A stretch of DNA of 11,424 nt from Patescibacteria group bacterium. Its GTDB lineage: Bacteria; Patescibacteriota; Microgenomatia; Daviesbacterales; UBA10151. Shown here piece by piece: positions 1 through 6,662 of the stretch. The stretch covers positions 1 through 11,424 of the forward strand of contig JAHIUE010000002.1 of the NCBI GenBank assembly GCA_018817205.1, written 5' to 3'. The translations under genes and the position numbers were made by a program. Under the pieces are notes generated by a model. That model saw only the letters and a program-made list of their open reading frames with translations. It was not told the DNA's origin and ran no database searches. Within the stretch, counting starts at the first letter, position 1. Each line of letters starts with the position of its first letter.

Positions 1-1142
1 ATCCTTACGAATGGTGTTTTGGTATGCTCAAAGCGGCTGCCCTTTTGACCTTAAATATCCAAAAAACCGCTTTAGACTGCAACATGTCTTTAAAAGATGC
101 CAGCGCTTTTAATATCCAGTTTTTGGAGGGAAAACCGATTTTGATTGATACTCTGTCTTTTGAAAAGTATGAGGAGGGAAAACCCTGGATAGCATATAAG
201 CAGTTTGCGGAACATTTTCTGGCGCCGCTTGCTTTAATGTCGCTTACGGATATCAGGCTTAACAGGTTGTCCGCTCTTTTCCTTGACGGTATTCCCGTTG
301 ATTTGGCTTCCCGTCTTTTGCCATTCCGTTCCCGTTTTAAACTTTCTTTGCTGTTTCATATACATGTCCATTCTTCAAGCCAAAAAAGATTTTCCCAAAC
401 AAAATTGACCGATACCCAGATGAAACATAGCTTTAGTTACCGGGCGCTATCGGGTTTATTGGACAGTCTGGAAGGGGCAATAAAGGGTTTGAAATGGAAT
501 CCGAAAAAGACCCAGTGGGCTGATTATTATGAGGAAAACAATAACTATAATAATGAAGCTTTAAAACAGAAAGCAGAGCTTACCGGAGAATTTCTTAAAT
601 CTATTAAACCAAAAACTGTCTGGGATATGGGAGCAAATACCGGTTTTTTCTCAAGAATTGCTGCCGAAACTAAAGCTTTGGCGATTTCCTTTGATGCGGA
701 TTTGGGAGCTTTGGAAAAAAATTACCTGGAAACGGCAAGCAATCAGGAGAAAAATATCCTGCCCTTGTTTTGCGATTTAACAAACCCCAATCCCGCCCTT
801 GGCTGGGCCAATCAGGAAAGATCATCGCTTTTTCAAAGAGGGCCTGCTGATGTTATTTTAGCTTTAGCTTTGATCCATCATCTGGCAATTGCTCAAAATA
901 TACCGCTCTCATACATTGCTTCTCTTTTTTCCGGACTTGGCAAATATTTAATAATAGAATTTGTTCCCAAAGAAGATCCGCAAGTAAAAAAGCTGCTTGC
1001 GAACAGGGAGGATATTTTCCCAAACTACACCCAGGAGGATTTTGAAAAAATATTTAAAGAATTTTTTAAGATCAAAAGAATCTGTCCTATTGATAAAAGC
1101 CAAAGAATATTATATTTAATGGAAAAACAAAAAAATGAATAA
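1..1142 (+). CDS. Class I SAM-dependent methyltransferase, 5'-truncated by the window edge
   Basis: The reading frame is already open at base 3, and the residues before the Met at base 24 (PYEWCFG) continue the protein, so that Met is internal and the true start lies upstream. Counting from it, the Rossmann fold begins with the SAM-binding motif WDMGANTGFF at 200-209. An acidic strand end follows at FDAD (223-226), the usual ribose-binding position, and then a post-motif segment ILALALIHHL. The preceding ~180 residues include FLEGKPILIDTLSFEKY and a long alpha-helical lead, a layout I recall from bacterial methyltransferases sometimes labelled NoeA-like. The substrate cannot be read from sequence; a glycan or lipid-linked sugar would fit the neighbours. 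The gene overlaps the next by 8 bases (ATGAATAA), implying co-transcription. It has no signal peptide or membrane helix in view and is presumably cytoplasmic. Confidence 0.88.
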   Translation, partial: PYEWCFGMLKAAALLTLNIQKTALDCNMSLKDASAFNIQFLEGKPILIDTLSFEKYEEGKPWIAYKQFAEHFLAPLALMSLTDIRLNRLSALFLDGIPVDLASRLLPFRSRFKLSLLFHIHVHSSSQKRFSQTKLTDTQMKHSFSYRALSGLLDSLEGAIKGLKWNPKKTQWADYYEENNNYNNEALKQKAELTGEFLKSIKPKTVWDMGANTGFFSRIAAETKALAISFDADLGALEKNYLETASNQEKNILPLFCDLTNPNPALGWANQERSSLFQRGPADVILALALIHHLAIAQNIPLSYIASLFSGLGKYLIIEFVPKEDPQVKKLLANREDIFPNYTQEDFEKIFKEFFKIKRICPIDKSQRILYLMEKQKNE

Positions 1143-2691
1143 ACTAAGGTTTATACACCCGTTTCTTTTTGCTATTTATCCGGCGCTATTTTTATATGCT
1201 TACAACATCAGTCATTTTAAAGAAAATGTACTAATAATACCGCTTGTAATATCGCTTATTTTTGCAGGAACGGTCTTTTTAATAAGTTTGCTAATTATCA
1301 GAAAACCGGAAATTTCAGCAGTAATAAGTTCATTTATAATTTTGGTATTTTTCTCATATAGCAGATTGAGAGAGCCTGCAAGAAATGTTTTTATCAGTTC
1401 CGATAAAATTCTTTTTGCAGCCATCATATTAATTTTGGTTATTATTATTTTCTTAAGTTTACGCTACAAACACTATCTTAAAAATATCAATAAAGCATTA
1501 ACCGTTTTCTCTATGATTCTTGTGATAATTGCACTATACAACATTGCATCTTCTGAGATAAAACTGGGAAGAATATTTCTGCCCGGCTTGGGAAATGAAA
1601 CAAATCAACTCCAGAGTTCCGGACTAATCCAAACTCCCGATATCTACTATTTTGTCCCTGACAGATATGCGGGAGATAAGACTTTGAAAGACTACGGTTT
1701 TGACAATAGCACCTTCGCCAATTTCCTTAAAAATAATGGTTTTTATATTGCTTTGGATTCCACATCCAATTACCCCAAAACCTTTTTATCTTTGGGTTCA
1801 ACTCTGAATATGGAATATCTGGATTTTCTAACCCAAAAGACAAACGGGGGAGCTACTTCCGATCAATCCATAGTTACCCCTTTGGTACAAAATAACAAAA
1901 TCATCCAATTTTTAAAAAGCAAAGGCTATTCATATATCCATGTTGGTTCGGGTTGGGACCCAACAAGGTCAAACCCTTATGCCGACTACAATTTTGTAAT
2001 GAACGGCGGAAGATATCCTTTTACAAATGAGTTTACCAGTGGTTTTTTACATACTACTCTAGCTTCGCCGATACTCAAAAAATTATATCCCGATACCACC
2101 GCAGTATCTCAAAATCCAAAGAACAATGACCACAGGAGCAGGGTCCTTTATGAATTTAGTGTATTTGATCAAATTCTTGAAATGGATGGCCCGAAATTTG
2201 TGTTTGCCCATATTTTGCTTCCGCATGACCCTTATGTTCTGGACAAGGATTGCGAACCGTTAACAGAAAAAACCGTAAAATCAAGAACAGGAGTAGAAAA
2301 CTACTTAAATCAACTCCAGTGTACCAATCAAAAAATAGAAGAAGTTATTGAGAAAATTCTTGCCAATTCCAAGACTAAACCGATTATTATTATCCAAGCA
2401 GATGAAGGCCCTTCGCCGATTGTGAATAAAATCTCCAGCAATGTTAATTGGAAAGACGCCGGCGACGCTTCGCTTAACGAGAAATTCCCAATCCTTAATG
2501 CTTATTTTTTGCCGGACTTAAAAAACAATCCTTTATATCCATCTATTACTCCGGTGAATTCTTTCAGGGCAATTTTTAACAGTTATTTTGGTACCGATTT
2601 ACCCCTGCTGCCTGACAGAAATATTATTTTTGAGGATAATCACAACTTTTATAAATTCATTGATGTGACAGACAGATTAAAAGCCGAATGA
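1135..2691 (+). CDS. Membrane-anchored sulfatase/alkaline-phosphatase-superfamily protein (LTA-synthase-like architecture)
   Basis: Five predicted membrane helices (about residues 5-25, 32-54, 60-77, 92-109 and 121-138) are followed by a ~370-residue domain that the positive-inside rule places outside the cell. The domain opens with PDIYYFVPDRYAG (168-180), where D176 matches the first metal-binding Asp of the superfamily. Next comes SNYPKTFLSLGSTLNM (211-226), whose T216 is the likely nucleophile. Further on lie FAHILLPHDPY (357-367; H359, H364, D365) and IIIQADEGP (418-426). The last motif normally reads DHG; here it is D423-E424-G425. Members of this fold transfer or hydrolyse phosphate- or sulfate-linked groups on surface polymers, but the substrate here is unknown. 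The start overlaps the methyltransferase end by 8 bases with no Shine-Dalgarno motif. The stop is TGA, and the next gene starts 3 bases later in the same frame. Confidence 0.85.
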   Translation: MNKLRFIHPFLFAIYPALFLYAYNISHFKENVLIIPLVISLIFAGTVFLISLLIIRKPEISAVISSFIILVFFSYSRLREPARNVFISSDKILFAAIILILVIIIFLSLRYKHYLKNINKALTVFSMILVIIALYNIASSEIKLGRIFLPGLGNETNQLQSSGLIQTPDIYYFVPDRYAGDKTLKDYGFDNSTFANFLKNNGFYIALDSTSNYPKTFLSLGSTLNMEYLDFLTQKTNGGATSDQSIVTPLVQNNKIIQFLKSKGYSYIHVGSGWDPTRSNPYADYNFVMNGGRYPFTNEFTSGFLHTTLASPILKKLYPDTTAVSQNPKNNDHRSRVLYEFSVFDQILEMDGPKFVFAHILLPHDPYVLDKDCEPLTEKTVKSRTGVENYLNQLQCTNQKIEEVIEKILANSKTKPIIIIQADEGPSPIVNKISSNVNWKDAGDASLNEKFPILNAYFLPDLKNNPLYPSITPVNSFRAIFNSYFGTDLPLLPDRNIIFEDNHNFYKFIDVTDRLKAE

Positions 2692-2694
2692 TCA

Positions 2695-3642
2695 ATGGAA
2701 AATATACCTTATTTGAATCCCGGGTTAAAGCCTTTAAGAAGAAAGCGGAAAAATCGAGTCAGGTTTTTGTTGTTAATTCTTATCGGATTAATAGTTGCTT
2801 ATGCGATTTTTGCCAAATTAATTAAACCGGTTGTCCCGTTGCCATTGATTAATCCTACTCCCAATATCTTAAAGACAGGAACTTCCTTAAAAAATACAGT
2901 AGAAAAAACTATGGAAGAAGCAAAAGGAACTTACGGGATTGCAATTAAGAATTTAAAAACAGGTGAAACATATTATTCCAACGAGCATGAAGTTTTTGGA
3001 ACGGCAAGTCTTTACAAGCTTTGGGTTATGGCAGTAGTTTATAAACAGATCCGAAACGGGCAGCTGGCAAAAGATCAGGTTTTAAGCGAGGATGTTGCTG
3101 TCCTAAATCAAAAATTCAGCATTGATCCGGAGTTTGCGGAACAAACAGAGGGAACAATTACTTTTACGGTCCATGCTGCCCTAAACCAGATGATTACCAT
3201 TTCCCACAATTATGCCGCCATGCTTTTGAGTGAAAAAATTAAATTATCAACTGTGGCGGATTTCCTTAAAGACAACAAGTTTTCCGAATCTTCAATTGGA
3301 ACGGATAGCACTCCTCCCAAATCTACCGCTTCCGATATCGCCCTGTTTTATGAGAAATTATACAAAGGAAAGCTTGCCGACAAAGAGTATACGGATGAAA
3401 TGATCAGTTTATTAAGAAATCAGCAGCTTAACAATGGTTTGCCAAAATATTTGCCGGATGAGATATCTGTTGCCCATAAAACCGGAGAGATTGATTTTTT
3501 AAAGCATGACGCGGGAATAGTCTTTACCGATAAAGGAGATTACATTATTATCATTATGTCTGAAAGCGATTCTCCTGCGGGCGCGCAGGAAAGAATAGCT
3601 CTGGTTTCAAAAGCAGTCTATGATTATTTTAATGAGGAATAG
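2695..3642 (+). CDS. Membrane-anchored class A beta-lactamase-like serine hydrolase
   Basis: A basic cytoplasmic N-terminus (RRKRKNR at 15-21) precedes one membrane helix (about 24-40) and a Pro-rich linker, so the catalytic domain (about 65-315) lies outside the cell. It carries the three signature elements of the penicillin-binding/class A fold: SLYK (S105 nucleophile, K108), SHN (S170-H171-N172, replacing the classic SDN) and HKTGE (K262-T263-G264). The region that should carry the omega-loop ExxLN glutamate is short (SIGTDSTPPKSTASD, 200-214) and lacks that motif. Efficient beta-lactam hydrolysis is therefore doubtful, and a peptidoglycan DD-peptidase, esterase or other serine hydrolase role is as likely. 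It is the third gene of the operon, 3 bases after the previous stop, with no Shine-Dalgarno motif. Confidence 0.85.
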   Translation: MENIPYLNPGLKPLRRKRKNRVRFLLLILIGLIVAYAIFAKLIKPVVPLPLINPTPNILKTGTSLKNTVEKTMEEAKGTYGIAIKNLKTGETYYSNEHEVFGTASLYKLWVMAVVYKQIRNGQLAKDQVLSEDVAVLNQKFSIDPEFAEQTEGTITFTVHAALNQMITISHNYAAMLLSEKIKLSTVADFLKDNKFSESSIGTDSTPPKSTASDIALFYEKLYKGKLADKEYTDEMISLLRNQQLNNGLPKYLPDEISVAHKTGEIDFLKHDAGIVFTDKGDYIIIIMSESDSPAGAQERIALVSKAVYDYFNEE

Positions 3643-3649
3643 GCAATAG

Positions 3650-3686
3650 TTGACAGTTGACAAAAATTTTACAAGTATGGTACGGT
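3650..3686 (+). promoter_or_regulatory. Candidate sigma-70-type promoter for the repeat protein
   Basis: Two overlapping perfect -35 boxes occur as a tandem TTGACAGTTGACA (3650-3655 and 3657-3662). From the second, an 18-base spacer leads to a weak -10, TACGGT (3681-3686). Initiation about 7 bases later would fall at the ATG at 3694, giving a leaderless mRNA. An alternative -10, TATGGT at 3676-3681, lies 20 bases from the first -35 box. The doubled -35 box is clear; the -10 assignment is weak. Confidence 0.45.
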
Positions 3687-3693
3687 ATTTTTA

Positions 3694-4254
3694 ATGTCAA
3701 ATCTTACCGATGATTTGAAAGATGCTCTTTCTTCCGTAATTTCCGGATCAGGCGATGTGGTGGCTACAACCCGTGATGTGGCAAAAAATACTATCATTAA
3801 AACCCTTCAAGCGGGTGGAGATATAGCAACAACTTCAGCGGATACAGCAGGTAAAATAGTTTCCGAAGGCGTCAGGGTAGCTTCGAAATCGGGGGTTTCT
3901 GCAACAGCGACTGTGACGGGTCTTGTGGCAGGCTCTATTAAAGGAGTTAAAGAGGTTGGAGGAGATATTGGTAAAGTAGCCACAGAAGCTGCCCGTGGTG
4001 CAGTAGCAAGCGTTAATGATGTTGGCGGTGATGTGGGGGAGGCGGCAGTTTCCGCTGTAGAAGGATCAATTCAAGCAGCGCGCGATATTGGAACGGATTC
4101 AGGAGAACTTGCTAAAGATGCGGTTGTCGGTAGTCTTAAAGCTGCAGACGAAATTGGTTCCGAGGCTGCAAGCTCGGTCAGAAAAGCTTTGCTTAATGCC
4201 GCGGCTTTGCCACACGATATTATTGATGCCCTCTTGACCGGCAAAACTGATTAA
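3694..4254 (+). CDS. Ala/Gly-rich protein built from 22-residue repeats, function unknown
   Basis: The 186 residues are rich in Ala, Gly, Val, Asp and Ser, have only one Pro and contain no Cys, Trp, Tyr or Phe after the N-terminus except within the first few motifs. From residue 66 to 175 the chain divides into five 22-residue units with the pattern (V/I)GxDxG at the start and GS(I/L)KxxxE-like residues at positions 15-22. The Gly at position 15 is kept in the first four units. Residues 19-65 show a looser version of the same pattern. A 22-residue period equals about six helical turns, as in apolipoprotein and LEA-type repeats, so amphipathic helices lying on a membrane or another surface are plausible. 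There is no signal peptide or membrane helix. I recall similar repeat proteins from many bacteria, all uncharacterised. The gene is monocistronic: its own promoter lies upstream and a convergent gene follows. Confidence 0.75.
   Translation: MSNLTDDLKDALSSVISGSGDVVATTRDVAKNTIIKTLQAGGDIATTSADTAGKIVSEGVRVASKSGVSATATVTGLVAGSIKGVKEVGGDIGKVATEAARGAVASVNDVGGDVGEAAVSAVEGSIQAARDIGTDSGELAKDAVVGSLKAADEIGSEAASSVRKALLNAAALPHDIIDALLTGKTD
3889..4218 (+). repeat. Five tandem 22-codon units inside the repeat protein gene
   Basis: The units are residues 66-87, 88-109, 110-131, 132-153 and 154-175 (66 bases each). Conserved features are the opening (V/I)G(G/T/S)(D/E), Gly at position 15 in units 1-4, and a closing acidic residue (E, D, D, E, D). 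At DNA level the units have diverged strongly, so this is an old repeat kept at protein level, not a recent tandem duplication. Confidence 0.65.
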
Positions 4255-4280
4255 TGGTCTTAAGAAGTGAAATTTCTCCC

Positions 4281-4547
4281 CTAGTTGTTTTGATTTGACC
4301 AGTCAATGAATCTTTTGCAGTATTCGAAACTTTCGAAGTCTCCTTCTTTCTGATTGATAAATTCCTGACAACGGGTTTTTTCCGCATCTTGAGCTTTTTT
4401 GATTAATTTATACTTCCGGGCATCCTCTATGTTTTGTTGCGCCTCTATTAATAATTTATTCGTTTTTTGATACCAGAAATAGGCTGCGGCGGTTAAAGCT
4501 GCAAAAATCAATATAAACAAAATCAGTATCTTTATTTTCCAGCCCAT
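4281..4547 (-). CDS. Small single-pass membrane protein, function unknown
   Basis: This is an 88-residue protein with a short basic lead (MGWKIK), one strong membrane helix at about residues 7-26, and then a charged, probably coiled-coil helix at about 28-60. The tail contains two Cys (C60 and C77). The fold suggests an anchored helical stalk, but I recognise no family. In favour of a real gene are the codon-like composition, a plausible divergent promoter directly upstream (4554-4583) and the lack of any competing frame here. It is convergent with the repeat protein gene (26 bases between stops, with no U-tailed hairpin) and divergent from the SPFH gene. A membrane-linked pairing with the SPFH protein is possible but only inferred from position. 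Confidence 0.65.
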   Translation of the reverse strand: MGWKIKILILFILIFAALTAAAYFWYQKTNKLLIEAQQNIEDARKYKLIKKAQDAEKTRCQEFINQKEGDFESFEYCKRFIDWSNQNN

Positions 4548-4553
4548 ATGCTT

Positions 4554-4583
4554 ATCTTACTAAATTTTACCCATTCTATTCAA
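4554..4583 (-). promoter_or_regulatory. Candidate promoter for the small membrane protein (minus strand)
   Basis: Read on the minus strand, TTGAAT (plus-strand 4583-4578) is followed by an 18-base spacer and TAAGAT (4559-4554). Six bases then separate the -10 from the ATG at 4547. Initiation at the usual distance would fall on or next to the start codon, so the transcript is probably leaderless. Confidence 0.45.
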
Positions 4584-4595
4584 CAGGAGGAAAAA

Positions 4596-4625
4596 ATGGG
4601 AAAAGTTGCATGTTTGCAATTATGA
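4596..4625 (+). other. Nine-codon upstream ORF behind a perfect Shine-Dalgarno
   Basis: AGGAGG at 4585-4590 is the only perfect Shine-Dalgarno motif noticed in the window. It is spaced 5 bases from an ATG at 4596 that opens a nine-codon frame (MGKVACLQL) ending in TGA at 4623-4625. It lies just upstream of the SPFH gene but overlaps the predicted -35 box (4606-4611), so that promoter would not transcribe it. It could be a leader peptide from an upstream start or a chance match. Confidence 0.2.
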
Positions 4626-4633
4626 TATATAAT
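4606..4633 (+). promoter_or_regulatory. Candidate promoter for the SPFH gene
   Basis: TTGCAT (4606-4611), a 16-base spacer and a perfect TATAAT (4628-4633) form a good sigma-70-type promoter. The -10 overlaps the first possible ATG (4632). The second in-frame ATG (4641) begins 7 bases after the -10, the normal initiation distance. This supports 4641 as the true start and a leaderless mRNA. Confidence 0.55.
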
Positions 4634-4640
4634 GCAGGGA

Positions 4641-5393
4641 ATGCAAATATTACTTCTTATCCCTCTGGTTCTGATTTTTTTGTATTCCATAAAACAGGTT
4701 AATCAATATGAGCGCGGGGTCAAATTCAGATTTGGTAAATATGCGGGGCTGATGGAGCCCGGCTGGAGGCTTGTCTGGCCTGTTATAGAATCCTGGGTAA
4801 GGATAGATATGAGGGTAAAGGCGGTTGATGTACCTGATCAGGAAGCCATAACCCGGGATAATGTTTCCGCAAAGGTTAATGCCGTTATTTATTACCGTGT
4901 CAGTTTGGCAAACAAGGCAATAATTGAAGTGGAGGATTTCTACTATGCCGTATCCCAGCTGGCGCAAACCACCATGCGGAATGTGGTGGGAGAAACCGCC
5001 CTTGATGACCTTCTATCCAAAAGAAACGAGGTGGCAGATAATATCCAAAAGATTATAGATAAAGCTACAGACCCTTGGGGAATAAAGGTGGAATCTGTTG
5101 AACTAAAAGATATTATTCTGCCGGATGAGATGAAACGGGTTATAGCAAGGCAGGCAGAAGCCGAGAGGGAGAGAAGGGCAATCATTATCCGGGCAGAAGG
5201 AGAAAAAGCCGCAGCGGAAAATATAGCTCTGGCTGCAGGAAAACTTGCCAAGACTGCAGGGGGTTTGCATGTCAGGACACTTCAAACTTTAGGTGAACTT
5301 TCTGCTGACAAGAATAATACAATTGTATTTGTTACCCCTCTTGAGATTCTCCGTGCCTTTGAGGGCCTGGTCAAAAAATCCCCCCAAAAATAA
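4641..5393 (+). CDS. SPFH/Band 7 stomatin-like protein (slipin)
   Basis: Membrane-associated scaffold protein of the stomatin/slipin group, 250 residues from the ATG at 4641. The alternative ATG at 4632 adds three residues but overlaps the -10 box. With numbering from 4632, a single N-terminal hydrophobic helix spans 4-20. The SPFH signature region follows: QYERGVKFRFGKYAG (25-39), PGWRLVWPVIE (43-53), VDVPDQEAITRDN (65-77) and the long VELKDIILPDEMKRVIARQ segment (156-174). An alanine- and charge-rich coiled-coil helix (168-205) drives oligomerisation in this family, and a C-terminal VTPLEILRAF segment closes the protein. Slipins usually pair with an NfeD/STOPP-type serine protease gene; none is visible here. 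Neighbours are a divergent small membrane protein and the MacAB-like operon 77 bases downstream. Confidence 0.93.
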   Translation: MQILLLIPLVLIFLYSIKQVNQYERGVKFRFGKYAGLMEPGWRLVWPVIESWVRIDMRVKAVDVPDQEAITRDNVSAKVNAVIYYRVSLANKAIIEVEDFYYAVSQLAQTTMRNVVGETALDDLLSKRNEVADNIQKIIDKATDPWGIKVESVELKDIILPDEMKRVIARQAEAERERRAIIIRAEGEKAAAENIALAAGKLAKTAGGLHVRTLQTLGELSADKNNTIVFVTPLEILRAFEGLVKKSPQK

Positions 5394-5416
5394 GCAGAGG
5401 GTAGATATTTGCGTTA

Positions 5417-5446
5417 TTGATCTTGAAGTATATTTCGACATATACT
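5417..5446 (+). promoter_or_regulatory. Candidate promoter of the MacAB-like operon
   Basis: TTGATC (5417-5422), an 18-base spacer and TATACT (5441-5446, 5 of 6 consensus) lie in front of the adaptor gene. The predicted start near 5453 would leave a leader of about 18 bases without a Shine-Dalgarno motif, so unlike its neighbours this transcript would not be leaderless. Confidence 0.45.
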
Positions 5447-5447
5447 T
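5426..5447. promoter_or_regulatory. Perfect inverted repeat over the -10 box; candidate operator
   Basis: AAGTATAT (5426-5433), a 6-base spacer TTCGAC and ATATACTT (5440-5447) form a perfect 8+8 base dyad. It covers the second half of the spacer and the entire -10 box of the predicted promoter. Its AT-rich arms and lack of a following T-run argue against a terminator. A repressor site is the simplest reading, but no regulator gene is in the window. Confidence 0.45.
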
Positions 5448-5470
5448 TATGAAGTAGTTGCACTAAACAG

Positions 5471-6661
5471 ATGAATTTTTTAAAAACATCAATAGGCATA
5501 TTCGGAAAAACAGCTGGCTGGTTTTTTAGAACTTCGTGGAAAAAACGGATTGTCATTATTTTGGTAATTCTGGTTGCCGGGTTCTTTTTAGGCAGAGAAA
5601 TTTTTTCCAAGAAAGGGGACGGGTATATTTTCGATACGGTTCAAAAGCGCACAGTAACTGAAATAGTTTCCGAATCAGGAACGGTCGTTACAAATGACAG
5701 CGTAAATATTTATTCTCCAACCAATGGGGTGATTGAGAAAATTTTAGTCTCAAATAATGAAGAAACTAAAGAGGGCCAAATATTATTTACGGTTAAAAGC
5801 ACGGCAACTAGAGAAGAGAAGGCAAGTGCGTTTGCAGCTTACAAAACAGCGGAGGCAACATTGCAACAGGCGGAAAATACTTTAAGAGATAAAGTTGCAA
5901 TACGGACTAAAATCCTGGATGATGTTAAAGACCATAGTAAAGATGAAAGTTTTACGCAGAGGCAAACGCGTACAACAGCCGAAGTTGCAGCTGACAACGC
6001 ATATGATGCTGTTAAAGCAGCCGGGGCAGCGTTAACTTCCGCCCAAGTTGCGTATCAAGCAACCCAAAATGCTAAAGTTACAGCGCCTGTTGTAGGTATT
6101 GTATCTAATTTGTCTGTTGCAAGCGGAAGCAGTATAACTGTGAATAGCCTTCTTACCCCATCATCGCCTGTACTGATGATTGACGGTCCGGGGGCAACAG
6201 AAGTAATGGTTTCTGTTGGTGAAGGCGACATTAATAAGATTAAGATTAATCAGGCAGTTGATATTGAGGCAGATGCAGTAAGTGACAAGGTTTATCAAGG
6301 TGTTGTTAAAAGATTTGATGAGAACGGAACTGTTACCGAAAGTATTGTCAAGTTTAATGTTTATATTGAAGTAGGCAGTCCTGATGACAAACTTAAGCCG
6401 GGTATGACTGCAGACGTGGATATTATAACTAATAAGTTGGAAGGGGTATTGTCCGTACCAAACACAGCAATAAAGCCTTATCAAAAAGGCCGCGCCGTCA
6501 GAAAGTTAGGCAGCAATGGCGAGCTTGAGTTTATACCCGTAAAGATTGGTATAAGAGGGGAAGAGTTTACTCAAATTACAGAAGGACTGGGAGAGGGGCA
6601 GCAGATTATAGTATCTCTTGCTAACGAGAAAGTAGAAAGAAAAAGCCCGTTTGGATTCTAG
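5471..6661 (+). CDS. MacA-like/HlyD-family membrane fusion (adaptor) protein
   Basis: Extracytoplasmic adaptor subunit of an ABC exporter, 396 residues. A basic cytoplasmic N-terminus precedes one membrane helix (about 26-42). The first half of the lipoyl/barrel-sandwich domain follows (about 64-112, with SPTNGVIEKILVSNNEETKE). An alpha-helical coiled-coil hairpin occupies about 112-200, and the second lipoyl half is at about 200-240 (VTAPVVGIVSNLSVASGSSI). A beta-barrel (about 240-320, containing LKPGMTADVDI at 308-318) and a membrane-proximal domain to about 385 (VPNTAIKP, EGLGEGQQI) close the protein. Length and order match MacA-type adaptors. It is first in an operon with the ATPase and permease, and its stop lies 1 base before the ATPase ATG. 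With no outer-membrane channel gene nearby it probably works at a single membrane, as in Gram-positive MacAB-like exporters. The transported substrate is unknown. Confidence 0.9.
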   Translation: MNFLKTSIGIFGKTAGWFFRTSWKKRIVIILVILVAGFFLGREIFSKKGDGYIFDTVQKRTVTEIVSESGTVVTNDSVNIYSPTNGVIEKILVSNNEETKEGQILFTVKSTATREEKASAFAAYKTAEATLQQAENTLRDKVAIRTKILDDVKDHSKDESFTQRQTRTTAEVAADNAYDAVKAAGAALTSAQVAYQATQNAKVTAPVVGIVSNLSVASGSSITVNSLLTPSSPVLMIDGPGATEVMVSVGEGDINKIKINQAVDIEADAVSDKVYQGVVKRFDENGTVTESIVKFNVYIEVGSPDDKLKPGMTADVDIITNKLEGVLSVPNTAIKPYQKGRAVRKLGSNGELEFIPVKIGIRGEEFTQITEGLGEGQQIIVSLANEKVERKSPFGF

Positions 6662-6662
6662 T

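Noticed and set aside
24..26. ATG at base 24 as the methyltransferase start.
   Set aside because: The frame is open upstream to base 3, and those residues (PYEWCFG) read as part of the same protein.
2680..2700. Possible fusion of the phosphatase-fold protein with the serine hydrolase by reading TGA as an amino acid; the two frames are in phase with only TGA-TCA between them.
   Set aside because: No confident gene here contains in-frame TGA, as a UGA-Gly or UGA-Trp code would produce. A fusion would also invert the topology, since the first protein ends outside and the second begins with a basic cytoplasmic segment.
4258..4280. Terminator between the convergent genes at 4254 and 4281.
   Set aside because: Only short AT palindromes (TCTTAAGA, GAAATTTC) are present, with no GC-rich stem and no T-run.
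4556..4580. A third copy of the LRKSRI/IIHSKP element, from a GGGTAAAAT match on the minus strand.
   Set aside because: Only nine bases match, with no coding similarity on either side; this is expected by chance.
4943..5251. Minus-strand frame of 102 codons inside the SPFH gene.
   Set aside because: The Ser/Ala-rich composition mirrors the coiled-coil codons of the SPFH gene; there is no independent support.
6651..6653. TTG at 6651 as the ATPase start.
   Set aside because: It overlaps the adaptor gene by 11 bases and adds unconserved residues. The ATG at 6663, directly after the adaptor stop, is simpler.
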